A stretch of DNA of 64,000 nucleotides. Origin: Dallia pectoralis. Taxonomy: Eukaryota; Chordata; Actinopteri; Esociformes; Umbridae. This document shows positions 47,906 to 58,869 of this stretch, piece after piece. The notes beneath the pieces are model-generated. The model had not been told where the DNA came from, searched no databases, and saw nothing but the letters and a program-made list of their open reading frames with translations. Where the stretch lies: NCBI GenBank assembly GCA_029465975.1, contig CM055748.1, positions 13,383,753-13,447,752 of the forward strand. The letters run 5' to 3'. Position 1 is the first letter of the stretch. The number at the start of each line of letters is the position of its first letter. The translations under genes and the position numbers were made by a program.

Positions 47906-49235
47906 AAGGAAGCCAAGAACCCACAGAACAGCGATGGGTAGTCATTAAGGCAAGGACTAACTAACTCGCATTACATAGACTTTGAGAACCTCTGCCCATT
48001 GCCCAATATCATCAAGGAATAGCAATTCACTAGCAATTGATCTGTCATCAACTCAACTAAACAAAAAGGAAAAACACTAGTAGAAATTGTTAGAGTAACA
48101 AACATATTCATTATAAGAGGAATCTCCACTGTTATTGACCTTTAATTCTTTAGCACTGACATTATAAGCCTTTACTGAGTAATCTAACCTGTTTGTTTTA
48201 CTGCTCCGACATTCCTAATGTCAGCCCACTTTTGCAGAGGCCCTGGCTGACCACCAACCAGCACCATCAGCCCTGTATAGTGCATTCCTTCCGACCAGGG
48301 CTCTTCACTGAGTAGTGAACATGGTGCCATTTTGGACACATAATTGTGTTTTTTACACAGAAAGGATCATCAATGCATCAGTTTCAAAGTCAAGGAAGAA
48401 CTGACTCTCTTACTTAATGCCTTGGCTTGGTTTCCTCAGGGTCGATGTGATCAGACAGCTGGCTGCACCATTTACTTTCCTTGAAATACATTACAGTTCT
48501 GGAGGCTTAGCAGAATCTTCAGACTGTCGAACAGTACTGTAACGGAGCTCAACTAGGGTTTTGCGAAAACAATAGATTTTTAGATGCTTAAACATCGAGC
48601 ATTTCTTTCAAAATGCATTTAAGAACATCAAATGGTTATGTGATGGTTACCCAGGCAACCTTACAACAACCACTGTTTACTGGGAAGAAATATTATTTGA
48701 TGTATTGGATCAAGTTCAGACTTCCTGTCAGAGTCATGGTGAGCATGTGTGCCATTAGGTAATGGGAATAGCAGTCGTGCTAAAGCCTGACACAAGTGAG
48801 TGGACTCTCACAGATGCATTAGTACTCTGCCAGCCACCATGTGTTTAGACAGAGATATGAGGCTTGTGGAAACCCCAGAGGTTCCATGGCCAAATAACAG
48901 TCCAGATCAAAATGATCCCATCCTAAGGGAGGGCAGCTCGCGGGCAGCCCAGTCAAAGTTCTTGTATGTTCTATCTCCCCAGTGGTGGAAATAGCTCCCC
49001 CACCAGGAGAACATTTTCAAAAAATCTAGGAAATGTTTCTGTTTAAACAAATATATGCAATAACTCTTCTGATTCATAGATAATTCATCTAGTAAAATTT
49101 GCTCACTGTTACTGGATTGTGCAGTTGTTCCATCTAGCTATGATATACATTTATTAAATGCCTGAAATCAGGCTATTTCCTGGTTCCATCATCAAATAAA
49201 ATGTTTTATGCCTTTTGAAATCTATTGTGTGACAT
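47906..49235. other. Unassigned intergenic sequence
   Basis: About 1.3 kb. No open frame with a family match and no repeat array seen. Confidence 0.4.
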
Positions 49236-49800
49236 ACAGTACTTTGCCAAAGTTCTAGGTCACTGAGAAAATTGTGCAATGCTATTTATTTGGGCATTTG
49301 CGTTTTGTAGTTAATGTTTGAACTGGCCACCCCTCAGAGGCAGGTTCCTCTCTAAGTTTCATCCTAAATTCAACCCATCAGGGAGTTTTTTCTAGCCGCT
49401 GTGTATTAACTTGTATTAACTTGTTGAATTGTGCTCTGTTGGGTTTAGGCTGGGTGTTTGATTAAAAGCACTTTGTGACAACTTTGTTAAAAGAGCATTA
49501 TTTAATACATTTGATTGGTTAGTTTTTCGGGGTTAGTGTTTTGTAGTTAGTGTTTCATTTCTTTCAAACACTAACATGTATACCAAACACAAATAAGAAG
49601 GAATACAATAAAATGTAGAATGAAGTCAATATGTTGTCCAAAAGATAATTGATATTTAAAAGGTATCTAGCCATCTCGCTCGCAAGATATCAATTACCTA
49701 CCAAGAAAGTGTTGTACATATCTCCTGAGGAATGATGCGCTATGCCTTATTTTGACAGGAAAGTGTGAAAAGCAAGAGGGGAGAGGTTTTGCTGTGAGAG
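49236..49800 (+). repeat. Dispersed repeat, copy 2, interrupted
   Basis: Diverged copy of the 46443-46730 repeat (TTTGCCAAAGTTCTAGGTCA, CACTGAGAAAATTGTGCAAT, then TATGTTGTCCAAAAGATAAT). It is split by the retroposon at 49320-49537. Confidence 0.6.
49320..49537 (+). mobile_element. Dispersed retroposon copy 2 with 18-bp target duplication
   Basis: Second copy of the element at 2485-2656 (CATCAGGGAGTTTTTTCTAG, GTTTAGGCTGGGTGTTTGAT, AAAGCACTTTGTGACAAC). It is flanked by GTTTTGTAGTTAATGTTT (49302-49319) and GTTTTGTAGTTAGTGTTT (49538-49555), an 18-bp duplication with one mismatch, typical of LINE-mediated insertion. Confidence 0.8.
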
Positions 49801-50689
49801 TATTGGATCAACTCACTCTGCAGTGAACATGTGTGTCACAGACCACAATAACCAAACAAAACCACAATTATTTTTAGTTTTTATTGTAATAACATATATT
49901 TGTAATTATTCCAATGTCGTATAGGGTTTTTATAAGCAAATGAATGCTTTTTGCCCAGATGAATTGTTTTGAGCAATGTTTGTCATGTGGCCTAACACTT
50001 TGCACAATCCTATACATTTGTTCTGTAAATGGTCATTGGAGTACATCCATTGGTTGTATAGTTTTATATGGCAATTGTTTTTCAATTTAATATTTTCCGC
50101 ATACATTTTTTTAAATTGTCCATGGTGTCACAAAGAAAAACAGATTAAAACGTTGCACAAGATTTTAAGAGCTGAAAGCAAGTCAAAACATATCGCCAGA
50201 GCAACATAAACGGAATCCAATAAATAATTCTTCCCAGCTCAACGTTGACCTTGTAATAAGAAAGTTAGTGCCAATATTTTTTATTTTATTTTACTTATGC
50301 TACGTGGCCTAAAATGTGGTTTGGACTTACTATAATCTATGTTTTGTTCCACGTTTTTCCCATTATGACAAGAGTAATGTTTCTCAAAACCTATCAAACA
50401 TCTGATTACTTATGTAGATATTAGTATTTCTGGTTTTGGTTAGGTTCCCGATTTATTATTCCATAATGACATGTTTTGCATGACACACAATTACACCGCT
50501 TATTTATTTGTAATGTTGCTTTCCAGTACGGCTTCTAAATAAATCCACTAATAGTAGACAAATAGACATTAGTTGTATCCTGTTGGAGACTCTCATGATT
50601 TCTGTTTCTTGGGTCAAATCATTCTTAAAGACAACTGAGAACAAATAGTCTTTAAGTGTAATCACAGACTCATCCTTCTCAATCAGCTG
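49801..50689. other. Unassigned AT-rich sequence
   Basis: No supported feature. Confidence 0.4.
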
Positions 50690-51124
50690 GCGTGCACAGA
50701 GTCTGCTGGCATGTACAGAGTCTGCTGGCATGTACAGAGTCCGCTGGCATGTACAGAGTCCGCTGGCATGTACAGAGTCCGCTGGCATGTACAGAGTCCG
50801 CTGGCATGTACAGAGTCCGCTGGCATGTACAGAGTCCGCTGGCATGTACAGAGTCCGCTGGCATGTACAGAGTCCGCTGGCATGTACAGAGTCCGCTGGC
50901 ATGTACAGAGTCCGCTGGCATGTACAGAGTCCGCTGGCATGCAGAGTCCGCTGGCATGTACAGAGTCCGCTGGCATGCAGATGTGGCATGTACAGAGTCC
51001 GCTGGCATGTACAGAGTCCGCTGGCATGTACAGAGTCCGCTGGCATGTACAGAGTCCGCTGGCATGTACAGAGTCCGCTGGCATGTACAGAGTCCGCTGG
51101 CATGTACAGAGTCCGCTGGCATGT
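50690..51124. repeat. 19-bp tandem array (about 23 copies)
   Basis: Units GTCCGCTGGCATGTACAGA are almost identical apart from a few TACA-less copies near 50940-50990. High uniformity indicates recent expansion. Nineteen is not a multiple of three, so the six overlapping open frames reflect only the absence of stops in the unit. Confidence 0.96.
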
Positions 51125-51640
51125 AGGTTAATAAATCCTAACACTGACTGTGGAGATTCCAGGCTAGGACCAAAACCTCACTGAAGTTAAATGGTTGTCT
51201 ACACTGCAGACTTGACCTCTTAATGATTCAAATATAATGATTCCAATATTGAACTGTAAAGACACAGGTCAGGACAATCAATTATGAACCTCCCATTCTC
51301 ATCTTTATCATTCACACAGGTGTTTGAAATGGTTTCTGGATCCCTCTATATTCTTATCACATGTATAACATATACAACAAACAAGAATCTATTTTAAAAT
51401 AGAAATTACAATAGCAAAGAAAACTCATGGACAATAAGGACATAAACAAAATGTTCAGGGCATTTAGTAATAGATGATGTCCAGGCAAAAAAACATAGTT
51501 GAATTGTCTGTTAAGACACATTTCAAAGTAAACACACTTCATAGTTTATCCGTTGCTGTTCACAACAAGGTTTCTTATTCTACACATCTCTGTCTCCAAG
51601 TCATTTCCTAAGTAAAGTTAGTCAAAATTATTTTTTGTTT
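51125..51640. other. Unassigned AT-rich sequence
   Basis: No supported feature. Confidence 0.4.
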
Positions 51641-51759
51641 TCTTACTCAGAGGTATGTACAGATAACATCACAATACATTCCACAATAATTTTACTTTTG
51701 AAGCACATAAATCTGTCCATTTTTAAATCTGTGTTAGAGATTTTGCCAACTGCTTACAA

Positions 51760-52700
51760 ACATTTGATGAAACTAAGTCTAACTAACTCTAGACACAATT
51801 CTCAAAATTGCACACACAAAACACCAAAATCCTCACAACTCCAGCAAAAATAAACACTGCATTCAAAATACAATAAACACATTTCAAAATCATGCATTTG
51901 CGTCAATTGGCAAACACTTTGTACATAATAATACATTTTTGTATAAACACTATGTACACACTGTTGTTCAAAATCTAAAGCACTTTTGGTCTTCATAAGC
52001 TTTAATGTAGAGTTTCATCCAATGTTCTAGAGTGAAAATAAATCTGCTGAGACACGTTGAAATGTATGCAGTATAACACAGTTTAATGGTGAAAAATATT
52101 TTTCTGAAATATTAATATAGAGACTTTTGTATAGTTTTGTGTACAGTATACAAAAGAAAGAACTATATGTAAACCAAAAGTAGACGTTTTAGAGGAAAGA
52201 AATAAATAAATTGTGTGTGTGGAATCATCTCCTTGAGCGGTGTGTCGCACCTTGGACCTTGGTTTATGTCCCCAGATGCCTCTCCATGGCCTGAAGTGAC
52301 ATGCAGGTTCAGAGCTGACGACCATACACTTACCAGCACCATGTATAGAAAGAAATGTATAGAAAGATTCATCAATTGAATTACAAGAAGTGTATATGTG
52401 GGGAGGTACACCACTGTGAATCGTGGGTGGGTGGCCAATCAGCTTTGGACGGGAGAAGCCTGGTGAAAACATATTGTCCCATATTACCACAGACTGTTTT
52501 GGCGGCTCTGGTTCCGGATTACGATGAAAACAGATGTTTTGTTTTGCTTCCAGAATAGAAGTCATGGTGGTGGACACTGATGTGCAAAATGGCAGCACTC
52601 ATGGCCACCTGTCCTATTACATTTCTGCATCTGGTTTTAATGACAATGAAGCCAACCTCTATATTCATCCATTTCCAATTTTCTTTGTCACAGTCAAAAG
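51760..52700 (-). pseudogene. IS630/mariner-type transposase relic
   Basis: Minus-strand fragments in order: RNVIGQVAMSAAI...SVHHH (about 52560-52630), VVIWDN (second catalytic Asp block, about 52480), then HPRFTVVYLPTYTLL and NSIDESF (YLPPYSPFLNPIEEFF region), and GDINQG toward the C-terminus near 52270. Frameshifts separate each block. The left flank carries CACAAAACACCAAAATCCTC-type AAAACAC sequence shared with the related elements at 54500-57900. Confidence 0.8.
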
Positions 52701-52724
52701 AATACACAGATTAGTAAATATGTT

Positions 52725-54135
52725 ACAGTCCAATACTCTGGCTCTGTATGAGTAAATATGTTACAGTCCAATACTCTGGCTCTGTATGACTAAATATGTT
52801 ACAGTCCAATACCCTGGCTCTGTATCAGTAAAAATGGTACAGTCCAATACTCTGGCTCTGTATGACTAAATATGTTGCAGTCCAATACTCTGGCTCTGTA
52901 TGGGTAAATATGTTACAGTCCAATACCCTGGCTCTGTATCAGTAAGGATGGTACAGTCCAATACTCTGGCTCTGTATGACTAAATATGTTACAGTCCAAT
53001 ACTTTGGCTCTGTTTGACTAAATATGGTACAGTCCAATACTCTGGCTCTGTATGAGTAAATATGTTACAGTCCAATACTCTGGCTCTGTATGACTAAATA
53101 TGTTACAGTCCAATACTTTGGCTCTGTATGACTAAATATGGTACAGTCCAATACTCTGGCTCTGTATGAGTAAATATGTTACAGTCCAATACTTTGGCTC
53201 TGTATTAGTAAATACCGGTATGGTACAGTCCAATACTCTGGCTCTGTATCACTAAATATGGTACAGTCCAATACTCTGGCTCTGTATGGGTAAATATGGT
53301 ACAGTCCAATACTCTGGCTCTGTATCACTAAATATGGTACAGTCCAATACTCTGGCTCTGTATGGGTAAATATGTTACAGTCCAATACTCTGGCTCTGTA
53401 TCAGTAAAAATGGTACAGTCCAATACTCTGGCTCTGTATCACTAAATATGGTACAGTCCAATACTCTGGCTCTGTATCACTAAATATGGTACAGTCAAAT
53501 ACTCTGGCTCTGTATCACTAAATATGGTACAGTCCAATACTCGCTCTGTATCACTAAATATGGTACAGTCCAATACTCTGGCTCTGTATCACTAAATATG
53601 GTACAGTCCAATACTCTGGCTCTGTATGAGTAAATATGTTACAGTCCAATACTCTGGCTCTGTATCAGTAAAAATGGTACAGTCCAATACTCTGGCTCTG
53701 TATCAGTAAGGATGGTACAGTCCAATACTCAGGCTCTGTATCAGTAAAAATGGTACAGTCCAATACTCTGGCTCTGTATCACTAAATATTGTACAGTCCA
53801 ATACTCTGGCTCTGTATCAGTAAATATGATACAGTCCAATACTCTGGCTCTATATCAGTAAATATGGTACAGTCCAATACTCTGGCTTGGTATCGGTAAA
53901 TATGGTGCAGTCCAATACTCTGACTCTGTATCAGTAAATATGGTACAGTCCAGTACTCTGGCTCTGTATTAGTAAATATGTTACATTCCAATACTCTGGC
54001 TCTATATCAGTAAATATGTTACATTCCAATACTCTGGCTCTGTATTTGTAAATATGGTACAGTCCAATACTCTGGCTCTGTATTTGTAAATATAATACAG
54101 TCCAAAACTCTTGTTCTGTATCTATAAATATGTCA
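52725..54135. repeat. 38-bp tandem array (about 37 copies)
   Basis: The unit contains ACAGTCCAATACTCTGGCTC and TGTATCACTAAATATGGT. Variants (GTATGACT, GTATCAGT, GTATGGGT) occur in runs. It abuts the transposase relic upstream and a 31-bp array downstream. Confidence 0.96.
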
Positions 54136-54182
54136 CATATATATGCATCCATACAGTCGCGTCACAGATCTTTGACTAGTTT

Positions 54183-54520
54183 CTCTCAAATGGCTCCCTG
54201 TACATGTGTTAATTCTCAAATGGCTCCCTGTACAAGTGTTTAATTCTCAAATGGCACCCTGTACAAGTGTTAATTCTCAAATGGCTCCCTGTACATGTGT
54301 TAATTCTCAAATGGCTCCCTGTACAAGTGTTTAATTCTCAAATGGCTCCCTGTACATGTGTTAATTCTCAAATGGCTCCCTGTACAAGTGTTTAATTCTC
54401 AAATGGCTCCCTGTACAAGTGTTTAATTCTCAAATGTCTCCCTGTACAAGTGTTTAATTCTCAAATCGCTCCCTGTACAAGTGTTTAATTCTCAAATGGC
54501 TCCCTGTACAAGTGTTTCAT
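54183..54520. repeat. 31-bp tandem array (about 11 copies)
   Basis: The unit is AATTCTCAAATGGCTCCCTG then TACAAGTGTTT, with TACATGTGTT variants one base shorter. Confidence 0.95.
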
Positions 54521-54559
54521 TATCGATCAAATCATAAATACACCGTATTTGATCACGTG

Positions 54560-55000
54560 ATCAACAAGCGTAGCCCAAGTTTCATCAGAGATAGCTGTCC
54601 TTCTATCTCTTCCTCCTTGTACTCTTCCTCCTTTTCCAACTCTTCTTCGTCGAACCTGCCCTCGTCCTCCTGCAAAATGAAACACTCTTGCAAAAACTAT
54701 ACACTAATTTATAAAAACACATTTTGTTACCATTTGAAACACACACATTTCACATTACTTTATTCAGTTTGAACCAGTAACACACTGCTGTTGAAACCTA
54801 GAACACTTTTAGCCATTCTACTTCTTAGTGATTTGAGTACTGTAAATAAAATGTCAACTATACAATGAGTTCATCAAACACTACACAAGACCAATGCTGC
54901 AGACTGAGGAAAATATAAGAAGATACTGTTTAATCCATACTAATCATAATAATCATTCAATGTTTACCATTAGTTGTACTTCATGATAAATCAAATACAG
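54560..55000 (-). mobile_element. Fragment of the same IS630/mariner-type element
   Basis: Shares with 55600-55850 the stretches AAACACTCTTGCAAAAACT, TTTGTTACCATTTGAAACAC and CAAACACTACACAAGACCAATG. An adjoining C-rich block (54600-54670) matches the glycine/arginine-rich 5' coding part of these elements. An internal part is missing. Confidence 0.7.
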
Positions 55001-55494
55001 AGCTACTACAGTTTTTTTTCAATTGTTTACATGCAATTTTGAAAACTGGGTTCTTTTTTTCAAAATATAGTCACAATTATCCAAACACCACACTCAATTT
55101 GCATAATTCATAGGTTGTTTGCAAAATGACACACTTCTGTCAAAACATACACACTTCAGTCAAAACATATACACATATTTGTGAAAATGCTATTAGTTTT
55201 CATTTAACCAACACAATCTTCAATGATCAGACACTATTGCAGCCAGTTTTTACACTGGTCTGTAAAAAAACAAATTTTAGGAAATAGCATGTGATAGATT
55301 TTTGTCCAGACATTGTTATGTAAGGGATAATTTAGATGAAAAAATAGTGACAAACCCACAACATTCTTCATGATTAGTTTGAGATATAGGGAGAATGTAC
55401 ACAAATAGGCCTACTATAAACTTACCAAGCACTGCACAACACTGATGCTGCAGACTGAATATTCCAATATTTACTTCAATACTTACAGTATTTC

Positions 55495-56917
55495 TTACAG
55501 TTTTTTAGGATTGCTTAAGCACGATTTTCAAAACAGGGCCCGTGTTTTCAAAACACTACACACAATTAGCAAAACCACACACACAATTAGCAAAACACTA
55601 CAGATCCTTTGCATAATTAAACACTCTTGTAAAAACTTTACACTTCTGTTTAAAAACCACACTTTGTTACCATATGAAACACACACGTTACACTCTGCTG
55701 TGATAAACCTAAACACTTATAGCACTACTACTTCCCTATGATTAGAGTAGGCTACCATCAACAAAGTACAAATATAATGTAAATTCACCAAACACTACAC
55801 AAGACCAATGTTGCAGACTGAAGAAACTAATTTATTTCTCAACACGGCCAAAATGTTGACATGGAGATTCATAATACTGTAACAAAATGTCACTTTACGT
55901 ATTGTACTGTGAGTTTACTGTAAAAAAAAACAAAAAACCTAGACATTGTCTCTTCGCCTAGCTGGATCTGGCCAGAGAATTTCATCAACATCGCAGGCAA
56001 TGTTTGTCATTAGCAAGACACCTGGGAAAGAAACGTCTTGAATGAGGAATCCATCCTTGCATTCTGTGAACATAGGAGGCCTTCCCCCTTGTAGTTCCTG
56101 ACCCTCAATCCTATGTAGAAAAAAAAACTGTATACAATAGTATAGTAATTTCACAGGAAAAGGTAACAGAAGTGCAGTAGAATACAGTACTGTAAGCAGT
56201 TACTGAGACCGTGCAGATGTTTTTGATATGATGATATTTTTTACAGTACAATACCTATTTTCCAGTTGAAATGTTCTCATCACACTTGCCACTGTGTATC
56301 GGCTTAGATTTGGCTGTATTCGCAGTCCAGCCTCCCTCAGCGTCAGGCCGTGGTTGACAACATGGTCAACCAGGGTTGCACGGATCTCATTTGTCAGATT
56401 CGGTCCTCTTTGAGCACCTTCTTGTCTTCCTCTTCCTCTGTTGATTCCTCCGCTGTTGATTCCTCTTCCTCCCCTTCCTCCTCCTCCTTGTCCACCTCCT
56501 CATTCTCCTCCTCGTCTTACTCTTTCTCTGACTCTTTCCATTGTGCTTGAAGACCTATGAACTCACCTGCTGCTATTTATAGTGCTTATACACCTGATTG
56601 GTGTGTTTACAATTAAGCAAACAAGTGTTTGCACACCTGATGACTGTGTTGAACCAATTGGTTGGACGGTGCCGTAATTTGACAGTCCGTGTTTTGGTAT
56701 TTCAAGGAAGTGACTTCATGATAGATTTTTGTGTGTAATTTATGTTACGTGTGTTTAGTGTTTTGCAAATCACTGTGTGTAGAGTTTTGCAACAGGTTGA
56801 CAATGTGCTTATAGTTGTGCAAATATGGGCTGATGTTTTGCTTCTTGAGTGTAAGGTTTTGCTAATAGTGTACTACTTTTAATTTTAGTGTTTAAGCAAT
56901 CCAAAAAAACTGTAACA
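55495..56917 (-). mobile_element. Inner IS630/mariner-type transposon, nested in the outer one
   Basis: The ends are TACAGTTTTTTAGGATTGCT and, inverted, TACAGTTTTTTTGGATTGCT, so this is a distinct but related family. On the minus strand an N-terminal part (about 56560-56260) reads GPNLTNEIRATLVDHVVNHG, then LTLREAGLRIQPNLSRYTVA and SVMRTFQLENR, a helix-turn-helix. A C-terminal exon at 55940-56130 contains IACDVDEILWPDPARRRDNV then stop. The catalytic centre is missing. Confidence 0.82.
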
Positions 56918-57289
56918 TAATCAGTTACAGTAATCAACCAACAATGAAATCAATGAAACAAATAAAATCTGTAGACAAATAAAATTACTGAATAAAGTAC
57001 ATACACTTTGAAAAACTACTGTAAAAGCAACAAGAATACTGTAACTATTCATCATCTCTCCATCTGGCTGAATCAGTCCATAAGATTTCATCCACATCAC
57101 AGGCTATGTCTTCTTTGGCAAGGGGATATCTCAAAGAGGAGATGAAGGAGGTAGAGGAAGAGGAGAAGGAGGTAGAGGATGAGGCCCAGGTAGAGGAAGA
57201 AATGCTTTATTTAGGACTATTTTGTTGTTGTTCTTTGTTCAGGTTCTATCAACTCTTCAAGTCCTTCTCTACCTCTTCCTCTATCTGGG

Positions 57290-57500
57290 CCTCTTTATCT
57301 TCTTCTCCTCTTCCTCTATCTGGGCCTATTTATCTTCTTCTCCTCTTCCTCTACATGGGCCTCTTCCTCTATATCCTTCTTCTCCTCTTCCTCTACCTGG
57401 GCCTCTTCCTCTATATCCTTCTTCTCCTCTTCCTCTACCTGGGCCTCTTCCTCTATATCCTTCTTCTCCTCTTCCTCTACCTGGGCCTCCACCTCCTTCT
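57290..57500. repeat. 51-bp repeat in the Arg/Gly-rich transposase N-terminus
   Basis: About four copies of a C-rich (+ strand) unit with CTCCTCTTCCTCTACCTGGG and CCTCTTCCTCTATATCCTTC. On the minus strand one frame gives RGRGP-type repeats expected of this transposase N-terminus, another gives EEEAQVEEEEKKDIE. It is low-complexity expansion. Confidence 0.85.
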
Positions 57501-57899
57501 CCTCTACCTCCATCACCTCTTGGAGCTCCCCTTCACATTCTTACTCTTCTTCTAGCACCTTCCATTTTGGTTGAAGACAGGTAACTCACCTGCTGCCTTA
57601 TAGCCCACCTGAGTGCTGCGTTTTCAAATTAGCACATGTGTGCTTCCACAACTGGTGGATGTGATTATCCAATTCGTTCATTAGTGTGGTCATTGGCAAT
57701 CTTGGGTTTTGAAATGACAAGGAAGTAACCTTACAATCCTTATCTGTGTTTAAGATGTGATTTGCAAAAAGGGTGAAGCAGACATTGTGTCTAATGTTGT
57801 GCAAATCTGTGGCGGTGTTTTGCTCATTGGAGTAGAATTTTGCAAATTGTGTGGACATTTTTATTTTAGTGTGTAAACAATTGAAAAAAACTGTAATAA

Positions 57900-58865
57900 A
57901 CTTCAACGACTTTGGCTAGCTAGTCGTAAAGCATCTAAAAAGTTGCGTGTGTGCTGTTGCCAACCTCCTAACTCATTCTAATTGCAGAATTGGCTTTACT
58001 ACATCATATTGACATTGCCATCAGCTGCCAATATGTGCAACACCAAAGGAGATAGCATTTGATGTTGGATTTAATGCTAGAGTCAGATCATGGGAGATTA
58101 CATTATCAATGTACACCTATTTACATTTAGCACCATATCAGTTTTACTACATTTGATTTCTTAAAATACTCAACAGTACTTAAATGTTCCCACCACTGAT
58201 GACATTGATGTGGAGGCGATGCATTTTTAAATTGGGAGGAGAGGCTCATGACATTTCATGTAAGCACACTAGTGGTTTTGATGACATGGGGCACATATTT
58301 ACACACAAATTACATGATACTCAATTTTCTGGGACCCTTTTCATTTCAGGTGACAAATCTTTCTACTAGTGGCCTAAAATTTGAGAATGCGTCTTTAATG
58401 TATAATTCTATTAGGGTTTACATGCCAAATACTGGCTCATTTCCAAGAAGCACTTTCCACACTGATCCGATTAGCCAAAACACAAATCCCATAGCTTCAG
58501 GACATTGATGCTTTAGCTCTGCCAAACACCAAGAATGGGTCTGCCAGGTAAAAGATGAATCGATTGTGTTTTGTCTTGTGCAGCATTACACAATCAGAAC
58601 TTCCTTCTACCTGCTGGAGGGTCTGCATTCATTTCCATCAGACAGTTCCATGGAATCTGGGCAGCCTTCCTGCAGCTCCTGTGCCACGTAGATGGGGTTC
58701 CCTCGGCTTACAGACACCTGTTTTCTTCTACCAAGGAGCAGAAGAAAGAAGATTACATCCTTTTTCTCCAGCTCCTCTAGTGGAGTTCTCTAATGGAGGA
58801 CTGGTCTTAGATTTAACAGACCATGGGTTCCATGGGTAATAAATTGATAATCAAGAAGAGTCGAT
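57900..58865. other. Unassigned sequence before the last LINE
   Basis: Short open frames (94 and 69 codons at 58555-58839) have no family match. LINE homology becomes visible only from about 58870. Confidence 0.4.
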
Positions 58866-58869
58866 ACCC

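Larger units (their letters stand above)
55009..57895 (-). mobile_element. Outer IS630/mariner-type transposon with inverted ends
   Basis: The left end TACAGTTTTTTTTCAATTG and the inverted right end TACAGTTTTTTTCAATTG (57870-57895) match, continuing into TTTACA. TA at the tips fits the Tc1/mariner superfamily. The minus-strand C-terminus at 57048-57118 reads LAKEDIACDVDEILWTDSAR, then a stop. Directly beyond it (57119-57563) is the N-terminal Arg/Gly-rich part, so the transposase centre is deleted. A second element (55495-56917) is inserted in its 3' portion. Confidence 0.75.

Noticed and set aside
50504..51184. Six overlapping frames of 130-199 codons
   Set aside because: All arise from a 19-bp repeat lacking stops in any frame; both strands and all phases are equally open.
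56350..57584. Serine-rich and leucine/proline-rich + strand proteins
   Set aside because: These are antisense readings of the Arg/Gly-rich transposase N-termini on the minus strand.
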